From: Dyella_A sp050749815
GTDB lineage: Bacteria > Pseudomonadota > Gammaproteobacteria > Xanthomonadales > Rhodanobacteraceae
Reading direction: 5' to 3'
Assembly (NCBI RefSeq): GCF_050749815.1
Contig: NZ_CP192735.1
Coordinates: forward strand, 3,286,001 to 3,350,000
DNA length: 64,000 nt
Under the pieces are notes generated by a model. The model did no database searches, was not told the origin of the DNA, and saw only the letters and a list, made by a program, of their open reading frames with translations. The position numbers were made by a program, and so were the translations under genes. This document shows positions 1 to 8,596 of the stretch, piece after piece. The stretch's first letter is position 1. Each line of letters begins with the position of its first letter.

Positions 1-786
1 ATCGAGCATCGGCATGGCCTCGGGCGAGAGGAACACCGCGCGCCGCCGCTGCACCCACTCGCGCACGCGCTGCACGCCGGCGATGTCGGCAAAGCTCGCC
101 GTGGCGTACTCGAAATGCAGCAGACCGGAGCGGTTGAGCAGCTCGAACTTCGACTGCATCAGCTCCGGCAGATCGTGCTGGCCCAGCGCACCGTCGTTGT
201 AGATCAGCTTGCGCACGATGCGCCGCGCGTCCGGCGCCGACAGCCCCACCAGGTTGCGCACGATGGTGCGCGCCGCCTCGCAGTCCACCTCCACCCGGCG
301 GCCCTGTTCGCGCTGCCAGGCCACCGCCTCGCCGCGCATGATGCCGGCCAGTTCCTTGATGTCGGGCAGCGCCAGCGGCACACGCAGGGCCAGCGCTTCG
401 AGCTCCTCGGGCAGCTCCACTTTCGCGCCCACCAGCACCACCGTGTGCGGGGCCGAGCGCTGCCGCTGCACGATCTCGCGCAGCATGCGCAGGCTCATCG
501 CGTAGCGCACGAAGGGGTGGAAGTCGAACAGGATGAAGATGCCCGCCTCCGCCGCGCTGCGGATCATCTCCAGCGTGGCGGTGGCATCGGGGGCCACCGG
601 CTCGTCGTGCTGTGCGAAGTCGAGCCGGCTCAGGCCATCGGTCAGCGTCCAGCGCCACAGCGGGCGCAGCGACTGCGCGATGACGTGGCGAAAGCAGTCG
701 ATCACGCGCTGTTCGTCCACGGTCTCGATCACCAGCAGCGGCGTGGCCGAGCGCACCAGCGTGGTGAGGTCCTGCAATTCGCTCAT
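1..786 (-). CDS. AAA family ATPase, Ycf46-like (N-terminal part, cut by window edge)
   Basis: Open reading frame of 262 codons on the minus strand, starting ATG at 786 (MSELQDLTTLVRSATPLLVI) and running off base 1 without a stop. The visible part matches the N-terminal half of Ycf46-type AAA ATPases: a RecA-like fold with the conserved opening 'TLVRSATPLLVIETVDE', a segment 'GIFILFDFHPFV', and a helical region leading to 'FADIAGVQRVREWVQRRR', which normally directly precedes the AAA module. Walker A, Walker B and the arginine finger lie outside the window, so ATPase competence cannot be judged. The physiological role of bacterial Ycf46 homologues is not well defined. It is divergent from the downstream sugar dehydrogenase gene, separated by 127 bp. 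Family assignment is fairly secure; function is not. Confidence 0.8.
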   Translation of the reverse strand, partial: MSELQDLTTLVRSATPLLVIETVDEQRVIDCFRHVIAQSLRPLWRWTLTDGLSRLDFAQHDEPVAPDATATLEMIRSAAEAGIFILFDFHPFVRYAMSLRMLREIVQRQRSAPHTVVLVGAKVELPEELEALALRVPLALPDIKELAGIMRGEAVAWQREQGRRVEVDCEAARTIVRNLVGLSAPDARRIVRKLIYNDGALGQHDLPELMQSKFELLNRSGLLHFEYATASFADIAGVQRVREWVQRRRAVFLSPEAMPMLD

Positions 787-913
787 GGGGTCCCCTCGGA
801 TGAGGGCGTAACGGTATCAGAGCGCGACGCGCGGCCGAACGCGCCCACGGGCTGCACGCTGCGGCGCGGGCGCGCTATGTTGGGCGCCTATCCCCCTGCC
901 GAGGAGCCTCACG

Positions 914-2002
914 ATGCGTCTGCTCGCCGCCCTCCTGATGTGCCTGGCGCTGCCCGTGGTGGCCGCGCCGCAGCTGGACCAGCTCACCCTGCCCAAGGGT
1001 TTTCACATCGCCGTGTATTCCGACCAGGTGCCGAACGCCCGCGAGCTGGCGGTGGGCGCCAAGGGCACGGTATTCGTCGGTTCCAACGATGCCGGCAAGG
1101 TCTACGCGCTCACCGACGCCAACGGCGACGGCGTGGCCGAGCGGGTGCGGGTAATCGCCAGCGGCCTGCAACTGCCGGTCGGTGTGGCGTTCAAGGACGG
1201 TGACCTGTACGTGTCCGCAGTGAGCAAGATCCTGGTGCTGCGCGACATCGAGAACCACCTCGACGATCCGCCGGCGCCGCAGGTGGTCAACGGCTCGTTT
1301 CCCACCGAGACGCACCACGGCTGGAAGTTCATCGCGTTCGGCCCGGACGGCAAGCTCTACGTGCCGATCGGCGCGCCGTGCAACGTCTGCGACCGCGGCA
1401 AGGCCTACGCCAAGATCACCCGCATGAACGCCGACGGCAGCGCCCTGGAAGATGTCGCCTACGGCATCCGCAACTCGGTCGGTTTCGACTGGCAGCCGGG
1501 CACCGACCGCCTGTGGTTCACCTCCAACGGCCGCGACCTGATGGGCGACGACCTGCCCAGCGACACGCTGAACGAAGTCACCCGCAGCGGCCAACACTTC
1601 GGCTTTCCGTACTGCCACCAGGGCGACACGCTCGATCCGGAGTTCGGCAAGGGTAAGCGCTGCGCCGACTACACCCCGCCGGCGCTCAAGCTCGGCCCGC
1701 ACGTGGCGTCGCTGGGCATGCGCTTCTACACCGGCAAGCAGTTTCCAGCCGCGTACCGGGGCGCGGCGATCATCGCCGAGCACGGCTCGTGGAACCGCAC
1801 GAAGAAGTCCGGCTACCGGGTGATGACGGTTCGGCTGAAAGGCAGCGAGGTGGTGTCCTACGAGCCGCTGGTGACCGGCTTCATGCGCGACGAGAAGGCC
1901 TGGGGCCGGCCCGCCGACGTGCAGATGCTGCCTGACGGCAGCCTGCTGATCAGCGATGACCTGGCCGGGGCGGTCTATCGGGTCACCTACCGCGCGCCGT
2001 AA
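914..2002 (+). CDS. PQQ-dependent sugar dehydrogenase (sorbosone dehydrogenase family), secreted
   Basis: 362 aa. An N-terminal signal peptide (MRLLAALLMCLALPVVAAPQ) sends it to the periplasm. The rest is a glucose/sorbosone dehydrogenase beta-propeller: 'LPKGFHIAVYSDQVPNAREL', 'VFVGSNDAGKVYAL', a Ca-binding-like 'DANGDGVAE', 'YGIRNSVGFDW', and a late 'AEHGSWNR' plus 'GRPADVQMLPDGSLLISDD', all usual blade signatures. A Cys pair 'CNVCDRG' near residues 156-159 is common in this subgroup. The start is supported by a GAGGAG element 8 bp upstream. Family members oxidise aldoses or aldehydes with PQQ, but substrate range is broad and cannot be read from sequence. It stands alone, divergent from the Ycf46-like gene. 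Confidence 0.82.
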   Translation: MRLLAALLMCLALPVVAAPQLDQLTLPKGFHIAVYSDQVPNARELAVGAKGTVFVGSNDAGKVYALTDANGDGVAERVRVIASGLQLPVGVAFKDGDLYVSAVSKILVLRDIENHLDDPPAPQVVNGSFPTETHHGWKFIAFGPDGKLYVPIGAPCNVCDRGKAYAKITRMNADGSALEDVAYGIRNSVGFDWQPGTDRLWFTSNGRDLMGDDLPSDTLNEVTRSGQHFGFPYCHQGDTLDPEFGKGKRCADYTPPALKLGPHVASLGMRFYTGKQFPAAYRGAAIIAEHGSWNRTKKSGYRVMTVRLKGSEVVSYEPLVTGFMRDEKAWGRPADVQMLPDGSLLISDDLAGAVYRVTYRAP

Positions 2003-2145
2003 TCGCGGCCTCACGCTGCGGCGGATCGCCGCCGTCGCGCACGCCGGGGCGGCTCTTCACGTCGGCAAGGCGCACCCTGTGGGTGAATGAATGGGCGCCG
2101 GTCTCCCCCCGGCCGGTTCCACCGTTCCCCCACGAGGATGCCGCC

Positions 2146-2304
2146 ATGCTGCATTACGCTCTGGTTTTCCTGGTCATTGCCATCATTGCCGCCGTGTTCG
2201 GTTTTGGCGGCATCGCCGGCACCGCGGCGGGTATCGCGAAGGTCCTGTTCGTGGTCTTCCTGGTGCTCGCGGTCATCGCGTTCTTCCGTCGCGCCGCCAA
2301 GTAG
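2146..2304 (+). CDS. DUF1328 family small membrane protein (YtjA-like)
   Basis: 52 aa starting at ATG 2146, chosen because a GAGG element lies at 2133-2136 and because it begins directly with the family's first membrane helix (MLHYALVFLVIAIIAAVFGF). Two hydrophobic segments are separated by a short GIAGTAAGIAK loop and followed by the basic tail FFRRAAK, the standard architecture of DUF1328/YtjA proteins, which are about 50-55 aa. A longer in-frame ORF begins at 2083 but has no ribosome site. Function is unknown; members are often induced by envelope or osmotic stress. It heads a five-gene same-strand run of small envelope proteins. Confidence 0.85.
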   Translation: MLHYALVFLVIAIIAAVFGFGGIAGTAAGIAKVLFVVFLVLAVIAFFRRAAK

Positions 2305-2367
2305 CTTCCCCGCCGGCCGCGTACGGCCGGTTCGTGTCCCGCCCCATTGATCCTGTGGAGTATCGAG

Positions 2368-2745
2368 ATGACCAAGTCTGTCGAGATCGCCAGCAATTCG
2401 CCCGTCGACCGCACCGCCGCCGATCGCATCGAAGAGGGCGCCGAGCGCGTCAAACAGGCCACCTCGCACGCCGTGGCCGGCACCAAGGAGGCGGTCGATC
2501 GCGCCGCCGACCGCGTCGAGGAAGGGCTCCACCACGCCACCGACAAGGCCGCCGGGGCTGCCACCCGGGCCACCGAGAAAGCGGCCGAATACAGCGAGCG
2601 TGGGCGCGAGGCCTACGACCAGGCGGTCGATCGCGCCGAAGACTGGATGGACCAGGCGCGCGACTACGTGCGCGAGAAGCCGCTGCAATCCGTCGCCATC
2701 GCGCTGGGTGCCGGCTGGCTGCTCGGTCGGCTGCTGCGCCGTTGA
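2368..2745 (+). CDS. ElaB/YqjD-like (DUF883) membrane-anchored protein
   Basis: 125 aa. Start ATG at 2368 (MTKSVEIASN) is preceded by GTGGAG at 2355-2360. Residues about 5-95 are an Ala/Glu/Arg-rich amphipathic helical region with repeated 'AADRIEEGAERV' and 'RAADRVEEG' segments, and the C-terminus has the DUF883 signature 'YVREKPLQSVAIALGAGWLLGRLLRR', one membrane helix with a basic tail. In E. coli the relatives ElaB, YqjD and YgaM are inner-membrane tail-anchored proteins that bind ribosomes in stationary phase. The order DUF883, YqjE-like and a third small protein copies the E. coli yqjD-yqjE-yqjK arrangement, which supports the assignment. Confidence 0.82.
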   Translation: MTKSVEIASNSPVDRTAADRIEEGAERVKQATSHAVAGTKEAVDRAADRVEEGLHHATDKAAGAATRATEKAAEYSERGREAYDQAVDRAEDWMDQARDYVREKPLQSVAIALGAGWLLGRLLRR

Positions 2746-2775
2746 GGCCTATCCGGCTGAACGGGGGCACGTCGC

Positions 2776-3261
2776 ATGGATGAGACGCCGCGCGCGCAGC
2801 CGGCAGAGGACGCGGCGGCTGCGGGCGCCGCGTCCTCGCGTCTGCTGGACGAACTGCGCCTGCTCGGCCGCGCGCTGAAGCATCTTTTCGGCGCCCAGTG
2901 GCGCCTGTTCCGCGCCGAGCTGTCGCTGGCGCGTGGCGCGGTGACGCTGCTGTTCGCCGCGGCGCTGGCGGCCACCGTGGTGGGCGTGGGCTTCGGCCTC
3001 ACCGTGCTGGCGCTGATTGGCGTGGCGCTGGCCAAGTGGTTCGGCTCCTGGCTGTGGTCGCTGGCGGTGCTGGCGCTGTTGCAGGGAGTGCTGCTGGCGG
3101 TGGCGATCGGGCTGTTCCGCCGTGGCCTGCATTGGCTCAGTCTGCCGGCGACGCGCGGCGAGTTCGGTGCGATGATGCGCGATGTCGCCGATAGCGCTCG
3201 CCGCATCGACGACCCGGCCTCCGCCGAGGCGGCCGACCCGAACCGGAACGCTTCGCCATGA
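2776..3261 (+). CDS. YqjE-like phage-holin-superfamily membrane protein
   Basis: 161 aa. A polar N-terminus (residues 1-25) is followed by 'LLDELRLLGRALKHLFGAQW' and two long hydrophobic segments around residues 55-80 and 92-115, then a charged C-terminal tail. This matches the YqjE / putative Actinobacterial holin-X family (about 120-160 aa), integral inner-membrane proteins of unknown function; the holin label reflects fold similarity only. It follows the ElaB/YqjD-like gene by 30 bp and its stop overlaps the next start (ATGA at 3258-3261), so the genes are probably co-transcribed and translationally coupled. Confidence 0.75.
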   Translation: MDETPRAQPAEDAAAAGAASSRLLDELRLLGRALKHLFGAQWRLFRAELSLARGAVTLLFAAALAATVVGVGFGLTVLALIGVALAKWFGSWLWSLAVLALLQGVLLAVAIGLFRRGLHWLSLPATRGEFGAMMRDVADSARRIDDPASAEAADPNRNASP

Positions 3262-3578
3262 AGATCACCCGCCAGCTTGCCCAGGTCCGCCTCGCCCAGG
3301 CCGAGGTTCGCGCTGCGCGCGCCGGCGTGGGCGTGCCGGCCACAGCGCTGGTGGGCCGGGTGCGTCGCTATCCGCTGACCAGCGTGGGCGTGGCCGCCGG
3401 CGCAGGATTGGCAATGGCGCAGATGGACTTCCATCCGTTGCGCGTGCCGGGCGTGAGCGGGCTGCTCGGCGGCGGCATGCTTGAGCTGGTCGGCTACGGG
3501 GTGCGCCTGGCCTTGGACAGCGGGCTGTTCGCCGGGCTGACGGGCCAACCACCGCCGGAGACTGCGGACGCCCCATGA
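3258..3578 (+). CDS. Hypothetical small protein in the yqjDE-like cluster
   Basis: 106 aa, start ATG 3258 in a 4-bp ATGA overlap with the previous gene; its own stop overlaps the next start in the same way (3575-3578), so translation of all three is likely coupled. A basic N-terminal helix (MKITRQLAQVRLAQAEVRAA) is followed by a Gly/Ala-rich, weakly hydrophobic region with 'RYPLTSVGVAAGAGLAM' and a second one near residues 65-95. The position corresponds to YqjK in E. coli, but I see no strong sequence signature of that family. Function unknown; perhaps a peripheral or single-pass membrane protein. Confidence 0.65.
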   Translation: MKITRQLAQVRLAQAEVRAARAGVGVPATALVGRVRRYPLTSVGVAAGAGLAMAQMDFHPLRVPGVSGLLGGGMLELVGYGVRLALDSGLFAGLTGQPPPETADAP

Positions 3579-4768
3579 GCACGCTCGACCCGCTGCCTGC
3601 TCCGGCGGCGGACGCCGACGAGGCGCCCGCCCCCGCCGCGTCATCCCCTTCGATCGCGCCGCCTTCGTCAGTGCTGACGGTCGAGCCGACACCGCGCCGC
3701 CGTGGCCTGCGTACCGCGCGCGGCGTGCGTCGCCACATCAAGGCGATCCGCCTGGTGCTCAGCGCGCTGCTGCTGCTGGCGGTGCTGTACACCATCACCC
3801 TGATCAAAGTGATGCTGATTCCGCTGGTGCTGGCGGCATTCCTGGGCGTGGCGCTTAACCCGATCGTGGCGATGGGCACGCGCCTGCGCCTGCCGCGCTG
3901 GTTCAGCGCCAGCGTGCTGATGCTGGCGCTGATGGGCGGCATCGGTGCGGGCACTGCCGCGCTGGCGCAACCGGCGCTGGGCTGGTTCCACGACGCGCCC
4001 ACGGCGCTGCGCAACTTTGTGCCCAAGCTCAAGGGCATCACCCAGCCGCTGGAGGCGGCCAGCCGCGCCACCCAGAGCCTGGTCGGCGGCCAGGCCGCGG
4101 TGCGGGTGCAGCCACCGCGTCAGGCGGCGGTGGCGATCACCGCGTGGGACGTGCTCGCCGCCGCGCCGAAGGTGCTGGCCGCGGTGCTCACGGTGGTGCT
4201 GCTGGTGTTCTTCTTCCTGATCTACGGTGACGATCTGCTGCGCCGGCTGGTGGAGATCGTGCCGAACTTCCGTCACAAGAAGCACGCCGTGGCGATCGTG
4301 CGCAGCATCCAGACCGAGGTGTCGCACTACATCCTCACCACCGCGCTGATCAACATAACGCTGGGCACCATCACCGCCGGCATGCTGTGGCTGCTGCACG
4401 TGCCCGATCCGCTGCTGTGGGGCAGCATTGCGATGATCGCCAACTTCATTCCCTACGTGGGCGCGATCACCACCACCACCATTTTGCTGCTGGTCGGCCT
4501 GATGAATTTCCGCGAGCTCGGCCAGGCGGTGCTGCCGGCGGTGCTGTTCGCCTGCATCACTGTGGTGGAAGGCAACATGATCACGCCGATGATTTTGGGG
4601 CGGCGCATGCGCGTGAGCCCGGTGGCGATCCTGATCTGGCTGCTGCTGTGGGGTTTCCTGTGGGGCATTCCCGGCGCGCTGCTGGCGGTGCCCATGCTCA
4701 CCAGCGCCAAGCTGATCGCCGAGCGCGTGCGTGGCTGGGGCTGGTTCGCGCTGATGGTGCAGCGCTAG
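3575..4768 (+). CDS. AI-2E family transporter / PerM-like permease
   Basis: 397 aa. After a proline/alanine-rich cytoplasmic N-terminus (about 55 aa) there are roughly eight membrane segments. Family signatures are visible: 'FVPYVGAI'-like 'MIANFIPYVGAITTTTILLL', 'VEGNMITPMILGRRMRVSP' and 'LIWLLLWGFLWGIPGALLAVPM', the conserved C-terminal half of AI-2E/PerM proteins. Members have been linked to AI-2 export, Na+/H+ antiport or general solute efflux; no substrate can be assigned. Last gene of the small envelope cluster; its 3' end overlaps the converging downstream gene by 4 bp (4765-4768). Confidence 0.85.
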   Translation: MSTLDPLPAPAADADEAPAPAASSPSIAPPSSVLTVEPTPRRRGLRTARGVRRHIKAIRLVLSALLLLAVLYTITLIKVMLIPLVLAAFLGVALNPIVAMGTRLRLPRWFSASVLMLALMGGIGAGTAALAQPALGWFHDAPTALRNFVPKLKGITQPLEAASRATQSLVGGQAAVRVQPPRQAAVAITAWDVLAAAPKVLAAVLTVVLLVFFFLIYGDDLLRRLVEIVPNFRHKKHAVAIVRSIQTEVSHYILTTALINITLGTITAGMLWLLHVPDPLLWGSIAMIANFIPYVGAITTTTILLLVGLMNFRELGQAVLPAVLFACITVVEGNMITPMILGRRMRVSPVAILIWLLLWGFLWGIPGALLAVPMLTSAKLIAERVRGWGWFALMVQR

Positions 4769-5541
4769 CCGGACATGGACCGGCGCACCGGGGTGGCATC
4801 GAGCAGGATGTACTGGCGCTCCACGCCGCTCACCCGCTTTCCGTTCGGCAACTCGACCAGCACGCTGCGCTCGCTCATCAGCTCGTCGCTGAGCACGAGG
4901 CCGTCGCGGAACGTCGTCACGCCGTACCAGCGCGTGCGCCCGGGCTGATAGGTCAGCGCCTGGGTCTTGCCATCGCGGGCGAGCGCGAGTGTTCCCGGCT
5001 GGCCGAGCCAGGCGCCGCGGCCGGCGCCTTCCCGTTGCAACGTGACGGTGCGGCTGAGCGGGTCGTAGGCGGTCACGGTCACGATCTGTCGCCCGCTCGG
5101 GCCCAGTTCCCAGGGGTCGGCGATATCCACCGTCCAGCGTTGACCGACACGCAGCGCGCCCGGCGGCGTGCCCCACAGGCGCGGGTTATAGGTCAGCCCG
5201 CTGGCATCGGTGTTCGGCGTGCAGGCGCCATTGAAACAGCTGGTGGCACCAGCGTCGTGGAACTCCACCATGCCGCTACCCGGCGGCCGGCCGTCGTAGC
5301 GGTAGTCGATACGCAGGCGCGGCCGCGCGGCGGACACCTCAGTGACGGCATACACCGCCGTGCCGCTGACGCGTCGCACGGCCTCGTCGAAGCCGGACAC
5401 GCGCACGTCGGTGGTGCGCGAGAACATCGCGCCGAAGCGCGTGCCGCGCGCGAACGTGGGGGTCAGCGCGCTCGCCGCGTGGGCGGACGCCGCCGCCGGC
5501 AGCGTCAAGGCGAGCAGGGACAGGATGCTTTTCAGGTGCAC
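4765..5541 (-). CDS. Secreted hypothetical protein
   Basis: 258 aa from a GTG start at 5541, chosen because GGAGG lies 6 bp upstream and the next residues form a signal peptide (MHLKSILSLLALTLPAAASA, cleavage near HAA). The mature part has no motif I recognise. It contains one Cys pair (SCFNGACTPN), a stretch 'LRVGQRWTVDIADPWELGPS', and a beta-rich pattern such as 'VTAYDPLSRTVTLQREGAG'. It lies 25 bp downstream of the PD40 gene at 5567-6559 on the same strand and may be the last gene of that transcription unit. Periplasmic or outer-membrane-associated location is inferred from the signal peptide only. Confidence 0.7.
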   Translation of the reverse strand: MHLKSILSLLALTLPAAASAHAASALTPTFARGTRFGAMFSRTTDVRVSGFDEAVRRVSGTAVYAVTEVSAARPRLRIDYRYDGRPPGSGMVEFHDAGATSCFNGACTPNTDASGLTYNPRLWGTPPGALRVGQRWTVDIADPWELGPSGRQIVTVTAYDPLSRTVTLQREGAGRGAWLGQPGTLALARDGKTQALTYQPGRTRWYGVTTFRDGLVLSDELMSERSVLVELPNGKRVSGVERQYILLDATPVRRSMSG

Positions 5542-5566
5542 GGTAAGCCTCCGGGGCGTGGGGAAA

Positions 5567-6559
5567 TCAGCGTTCGATACCGTGCGCGCGCAGCACGTCG
5601 GCGATGTCGAAGCGCCACAGGTTGCGCGAGCCGTTGAGCGGGCTTTGCAGCCGACGCTGCAGCGAGGCCATGTCGTCGCCCGGCTTGGGGAAGCTCACCG
5701 GATCGCGCCGGTTGCTGGCGACGTACAGCTCGCCGAAGTGCGGGCCGAGCGAGGGCGCGTTCTCCAGCGCGCTGCTGTTGACTTCACCCGGCAGGCGCTC
5801 GGGCTTGCCCCAGCGACCGTCGCGCTGGCGGAACGCGATGTAGAGATCGGCCCGGCCCAGCGAATCGCCTTCGTCGCCGGCATAGATGAGGAAGCGGCCA
5901 CGCGGATCGATCGCCGGATCCATCCGGTTGCGCGCAGGCTCGCCAAGCTCCTGGCGCTCGGGCGCCGAATAGCCGTCCTTGCGTGGATGCACCACGTAGA
6001 TCTGATAGGCCGCGCCGGAATCCGCGCGATGCGCCGAGAGGTAGATGTCGCCGTTCGCCGCGACCGAGGGGTTGTAGATCATCGCGCCGTCGTTGAGCGC
6101 GCCGTCCACGTGCACCGGTTCGCCCCAGCGGCCATCGGCCTGGCGGGCCACGTACCAGAGGTTGGTACCGGCGAAGCTGTGGCCGCCCATCGATGCGGTC
6201 ACCGGTGCGCCGCCCGCGTGCGGTGGGCGGTTGGAGACGAAGTACAGCCGCTGCCCGTCCGGCGACAAGGTCGGCTCGGAGTCGTGCCAGCGGCCGGAGA
6301 ACGGCGCGACTTCCGGCGCGCTCCAGTGCCCGCCGCGTCGATGCGAAACCAGGAGGGTGTCGTCCGACTCGCTGAAGTCCGAGCGCATGAAATACAGCGT
6401 GTCGCCGTCCGGCGTCAGCGCGACCGAGGTCTCCTGCAGACCGGTGGAGATCGTGCCGGGGCCGACCAGTTCGCCGGTGTGCGATTCGGCGGCGTGGACG
6501 GCGGCGGTCAGCAGCAAGGAGGCGGCGAGGGCAGCAAGGCGCGAAGAGGTGAAGGACAT
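5567..6559 (-). CDS. Secreted PD40 (WD40-like/TolB-type) beta-propeller protein, copy A
   Basis: 330 aa. ATG 6559 was preferred to an upstream in-frame start because it begins a signal peptide (MSFTSSRLAALAASLLLTAA, cleavage near AAE). PD40-type repeats follow: 'VALTPDGDTLYFMR', 'PTLSPDGQRLYFVSNRP', 'PAIDPRGRFLIYAGDEG' and 'NAPSLGPHFGELYVASN', each the S/T-PDG-x-LYF blade found in TolB-like propellers. It closely parallels the frameshifted protein at 8597-9567 (both contain 'FSGRW' before an SPDG/APDG blade ending 'FVSNRP'), so the two look like duplicates flanking a two-component system. Likely periplasmic; ligand unknown. Confidence 0.8.
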   Translation of the reverse strand: MSFTSSRLAALAASLLLTAAVHAAESHTGELVGPGTISTGLQETSVALTPDGDTLYFMRSDFSESDDTLLVSHRRGGHWSAPEVAPFSGRWHDSEPTLSPDGQRLYFVSNRPPHAGGAPVTASMGGHSFAGTNLWYVARQADGRWGEPVHVDGALNDGAMIYNPSVAANGDIYLSAHRADSGAAYQIYVVHPRKDGYSAPERQELGEPARNRMDPAIDPRGRFLIYAGDEGDSLGRADLYIAFRQRDGRWGKPERLPGEVNSSALENAPSLGPHFGELYVASNRRDPVSFPKPGDDMASLQRRLQSPLNGSRNLWRFDIADVLRAHGIER

Positions 6560-6685
6560 GGTGGCTCGCGATCGACAGGCGGGATCGCCCGACACACAGC
6601 CTGCAGCGCGCCCGCCTTCATCGCATCGCTTGCGGGATGGGCGGTGGCTGCCGTGTGACGAACGGTCGTCGCCGGCGCGCGGGCG

Positions 6686-7435
6686 TCAGCCCAGCCCCAG
6701 CGCTGCGGCCGCCGCAGCGCGGAAGCGCCGGCTCAGCCCGAGCCGCGTACCGTCGCGCAGCACCACCTCGGCATTGCCCTGGAACAGCGGATGCACCTCG
6801 GCCACGCGCTCCACGTTCACCGCCACGCCGCGGTGGATGCGCAGGAAGCGCGCCGGGTCGAGCCGGCCCAGCAGGTGCTGCAATGGCTCGCGATGCAGGT
6901 AACGCGTGCCGCCTGCGTGGATGTGCACGTAGTTGCCGTCCGCGCCGATCCAGTCGATGTCGGCCGTGGCGATCACGCACAGGTGCTCGCCGCGCCGCAC
7001 GCTGATGCGCTGCGCGTGCTCTGCGCCGCTGTCGGCCGCTGACGTCACGCCCGAGCGCAAACCCTGCCAGTGGTGTCGCACCCGCGCCAGCGCCTGGTCG
7101 AAGCGCGCCTGGTCGAACGGCTTGAGCAGGTAATCCAGTGCCTCGGCATCGAACGCCTGCAGCGCGTGCTCGGCGAACGCGGTGGTGAACACCACCATCG
7201 GTGCGTGCCGGTCCGCCAGGTGTTCCAGCAAGCCGAAGCCGTCCAGGCCGGGCATCTGGATGTCCAGGAACAGCAGGTCCGGCCGCAGCGCCTGCACCGC
7301 CTGCATCGCTTCGGCCGCGTTGCCGCATTCGCCGACGATCTCCACGTCGTCGTGCACAGCCAGCGCCTGGCGCACGGCAAGCCGGGCGAGGATCTCGTCG
7401 TCCACCAGCAGCGCGCGCAGACGTGCGGCGCTCAT
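6686..7435 (-). CDS. LytTR-family response regulator
   Basis: 249 aa, ATG at 7435. Receiver domain at residues 7-120: acidic 'VDDE' pocket, phospho-acceptor Asp58 in 'PDLLFLDIQMPG', conserved Thr in 'VVFTTAF', and Lys in 'DYLLKPFD'. A LytTR DNA-binding domain fills residues about 150-245 ('GEHLCVIATADIDWIGADGN', 'LHREPLQHLL', 'FLRIHRGVAVNVERV'), typical of LytR/AlgR regulators. It overlaps the preceding kinase gene by 4 bp (7432-7435), so the two are translationally coupled and form a cognate pair. Targets are unknown; the adjacent PD40 protein genes are obvious candidates. Confidence 0.9.
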   Translation of the reverse strand: MSAARLRALLVDDEILARLAVRQALAVHDDVEIVGECGNAAEAMQAVQALRPDLLFLDIQMPGLDGFGLLEHLADRHAPMVVFTTAFAEHALQAFDAEALDYLLKPFDQARFDQALARVRHHWQGLRSGVTSAADSGAEHAQRISVRRGEHLCVIATADIDWIGADGNYVHIHAGGTRYLHREPLQHLLGRLDPARFLRIHRGVAVNVERVAEVHPLFQGNAEVVLRDGTRLGLSRRFRAAAAAALGLG

Positions 7436-8550
7436 GCGGCCCCCGTCACGAACGGCAGGCGCACTTCGGCGCAGGTACCGCCGCCCGGTCGGGGCCGCAG
7501 CTCGAGCCGGGTGGCGTCGCCGAACAGCATGCGCAGACGCGCCCGCGTGTTGCCCAGGCCGATGCCCTCGCGGGCACCATCGGGCGGCAGGCCGAGGCCG
7601 TCGTCGTCCACCGACAGATGCAGCTCGTCGCCCACGCGCTGCGCGGCGATGCGTAGGCGGCCGTAGTCGGCCTTGGCCAGCAGGCCGTGGCGCAGCGCGT
7701 TCTCCACCAGCGGCTGCAGGATCAGGTGCGGCACCGCCGCGTCGTGGGTGTCCGCGTGCACCTCCCAACGCACGCCCAGGCGGTCCTGAAAGCGCACCTG
7801 CTGGATTGCCAGGTAACACTCCAGGAACTGTAGCTCGCGCGTCAGCGGCACCTGTTGTGCGTGACGCTCTTCCAGCGTCAGGCGCAGGAAGTCGGCCAGC
7901 CGCGCGATCATCAGCCGTGCCTGCGCCGGATCGGACAGCGCCAGCGCCGAGATCGCGTTGAGCGTGTTGAACAGGAAGTGCGGCTGCAGCTGCATGCGCA
8001 GCGCCTGCAGCTGCGACTGCACCAGCTGGGTTTCCAGCGCCGCGCTGCGCAGGCGCTCGTCGCGCAGGCGGCGGCGCGATTCCATGCCGCGCAGCACCGC
8101 CAGGATCACCCAGTAGCACACCAGCCCCTGCTGGAACTTGTAGGCGAACTGCATCGTGACGAAACCGCCGAGCGTCTGCGTCGGCATGTGGCCGGGCCCG
8201 AACGCGAGCCAGAACGCCGCCAGCTGCAGCAGCGTCTGCCCCAGCGTGATGGCGAGGCTGGCCGGCACGTGCACGGCCAGCAGGCGCTTCCAGCCACCCG
8301 CCGCCGTGGCGCGACCGAGCCGGCCGATCAGCGGCGTGAGCAGCATCCACAGGTAGAAGTCCGTGGCGTTCCAGCCGAACGCGCGCGGCCACGCCGGAGG
8401 ACGCCCTTCGCTGAGCGAGGACAGCCCGCCGGCCAGCCCGTAGGACAGCGTCAGCAGCGTCCAGAACGCGAACGCCGTCGCCCAGCTGCGGGCCGTGCTG
8501 GGCCGCGCGTGCTCGCTGCGCGGGACGGAGGTGTCGGTGGCGGCATTCAT
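7432..8550 (-). CDS. Membrane sensor histidine kinase, LytS/YpdA-like (His_kinase family)
   Basis: 372 aa, start ATG 8550 (MNAATDTSVPRSEH). Four hydrophobic segments lie between residues 25 and 155, with little periplasmic sequence. The His_kinase motif 'QLQPHFLFNTLNAIS' carries the phosphorylatable His191, and the ATPase domain shows 'LILQPLVENALRHG' (N box) and 'GIGLGNTRARL' (G box). This is the usual partner architecture for LytTR regulators, and the next gene encodes one with a 4-bp overlap. With almost no extracellular sensing domain, the signal is either sensed in the membrane or delivered by another protein; the PD40 protein encoded 46 bp upstream is a possible accessory factor (inference). 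Confidence 0.9.
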   Translation of the reverse strand: MNAATDTSVPRSEHARPSTARSWATAFAFWTLLTLSYGLAGGLSSLSEGRPPAWPRAFGWNATDFYLWMLLTPLIGRLGRATAAGGWKRLLAVHVPASLAITLGQTLLQLAAFWLAFGPGHMPTQTLGGFVTMQFAYKFQQGLVCYWVILAVLRGMESRRRLRDERLRSAALETQLVQSQLQALRMQLQPHFLFNTLNAISALALSDPAQARLMIARLADFLRLTLEERHAQQVPLTRELQFLECYLAIQQVRFQDRLGVRWEVHADTHDAAVPHLILQPLVENALRHGLLAKADYGRLRIAAQRVGDELHLSVDDDGLGLPPDGAREGIGLGNTRARLRMLFGDATRLELRPRPGGGTCAEVRLPFVTGAA

Positions 8551-8596
8551 GGCGGCAGTGTGCCGCCGTCCGCGGCGGGAGGAATGTGCCGGACGC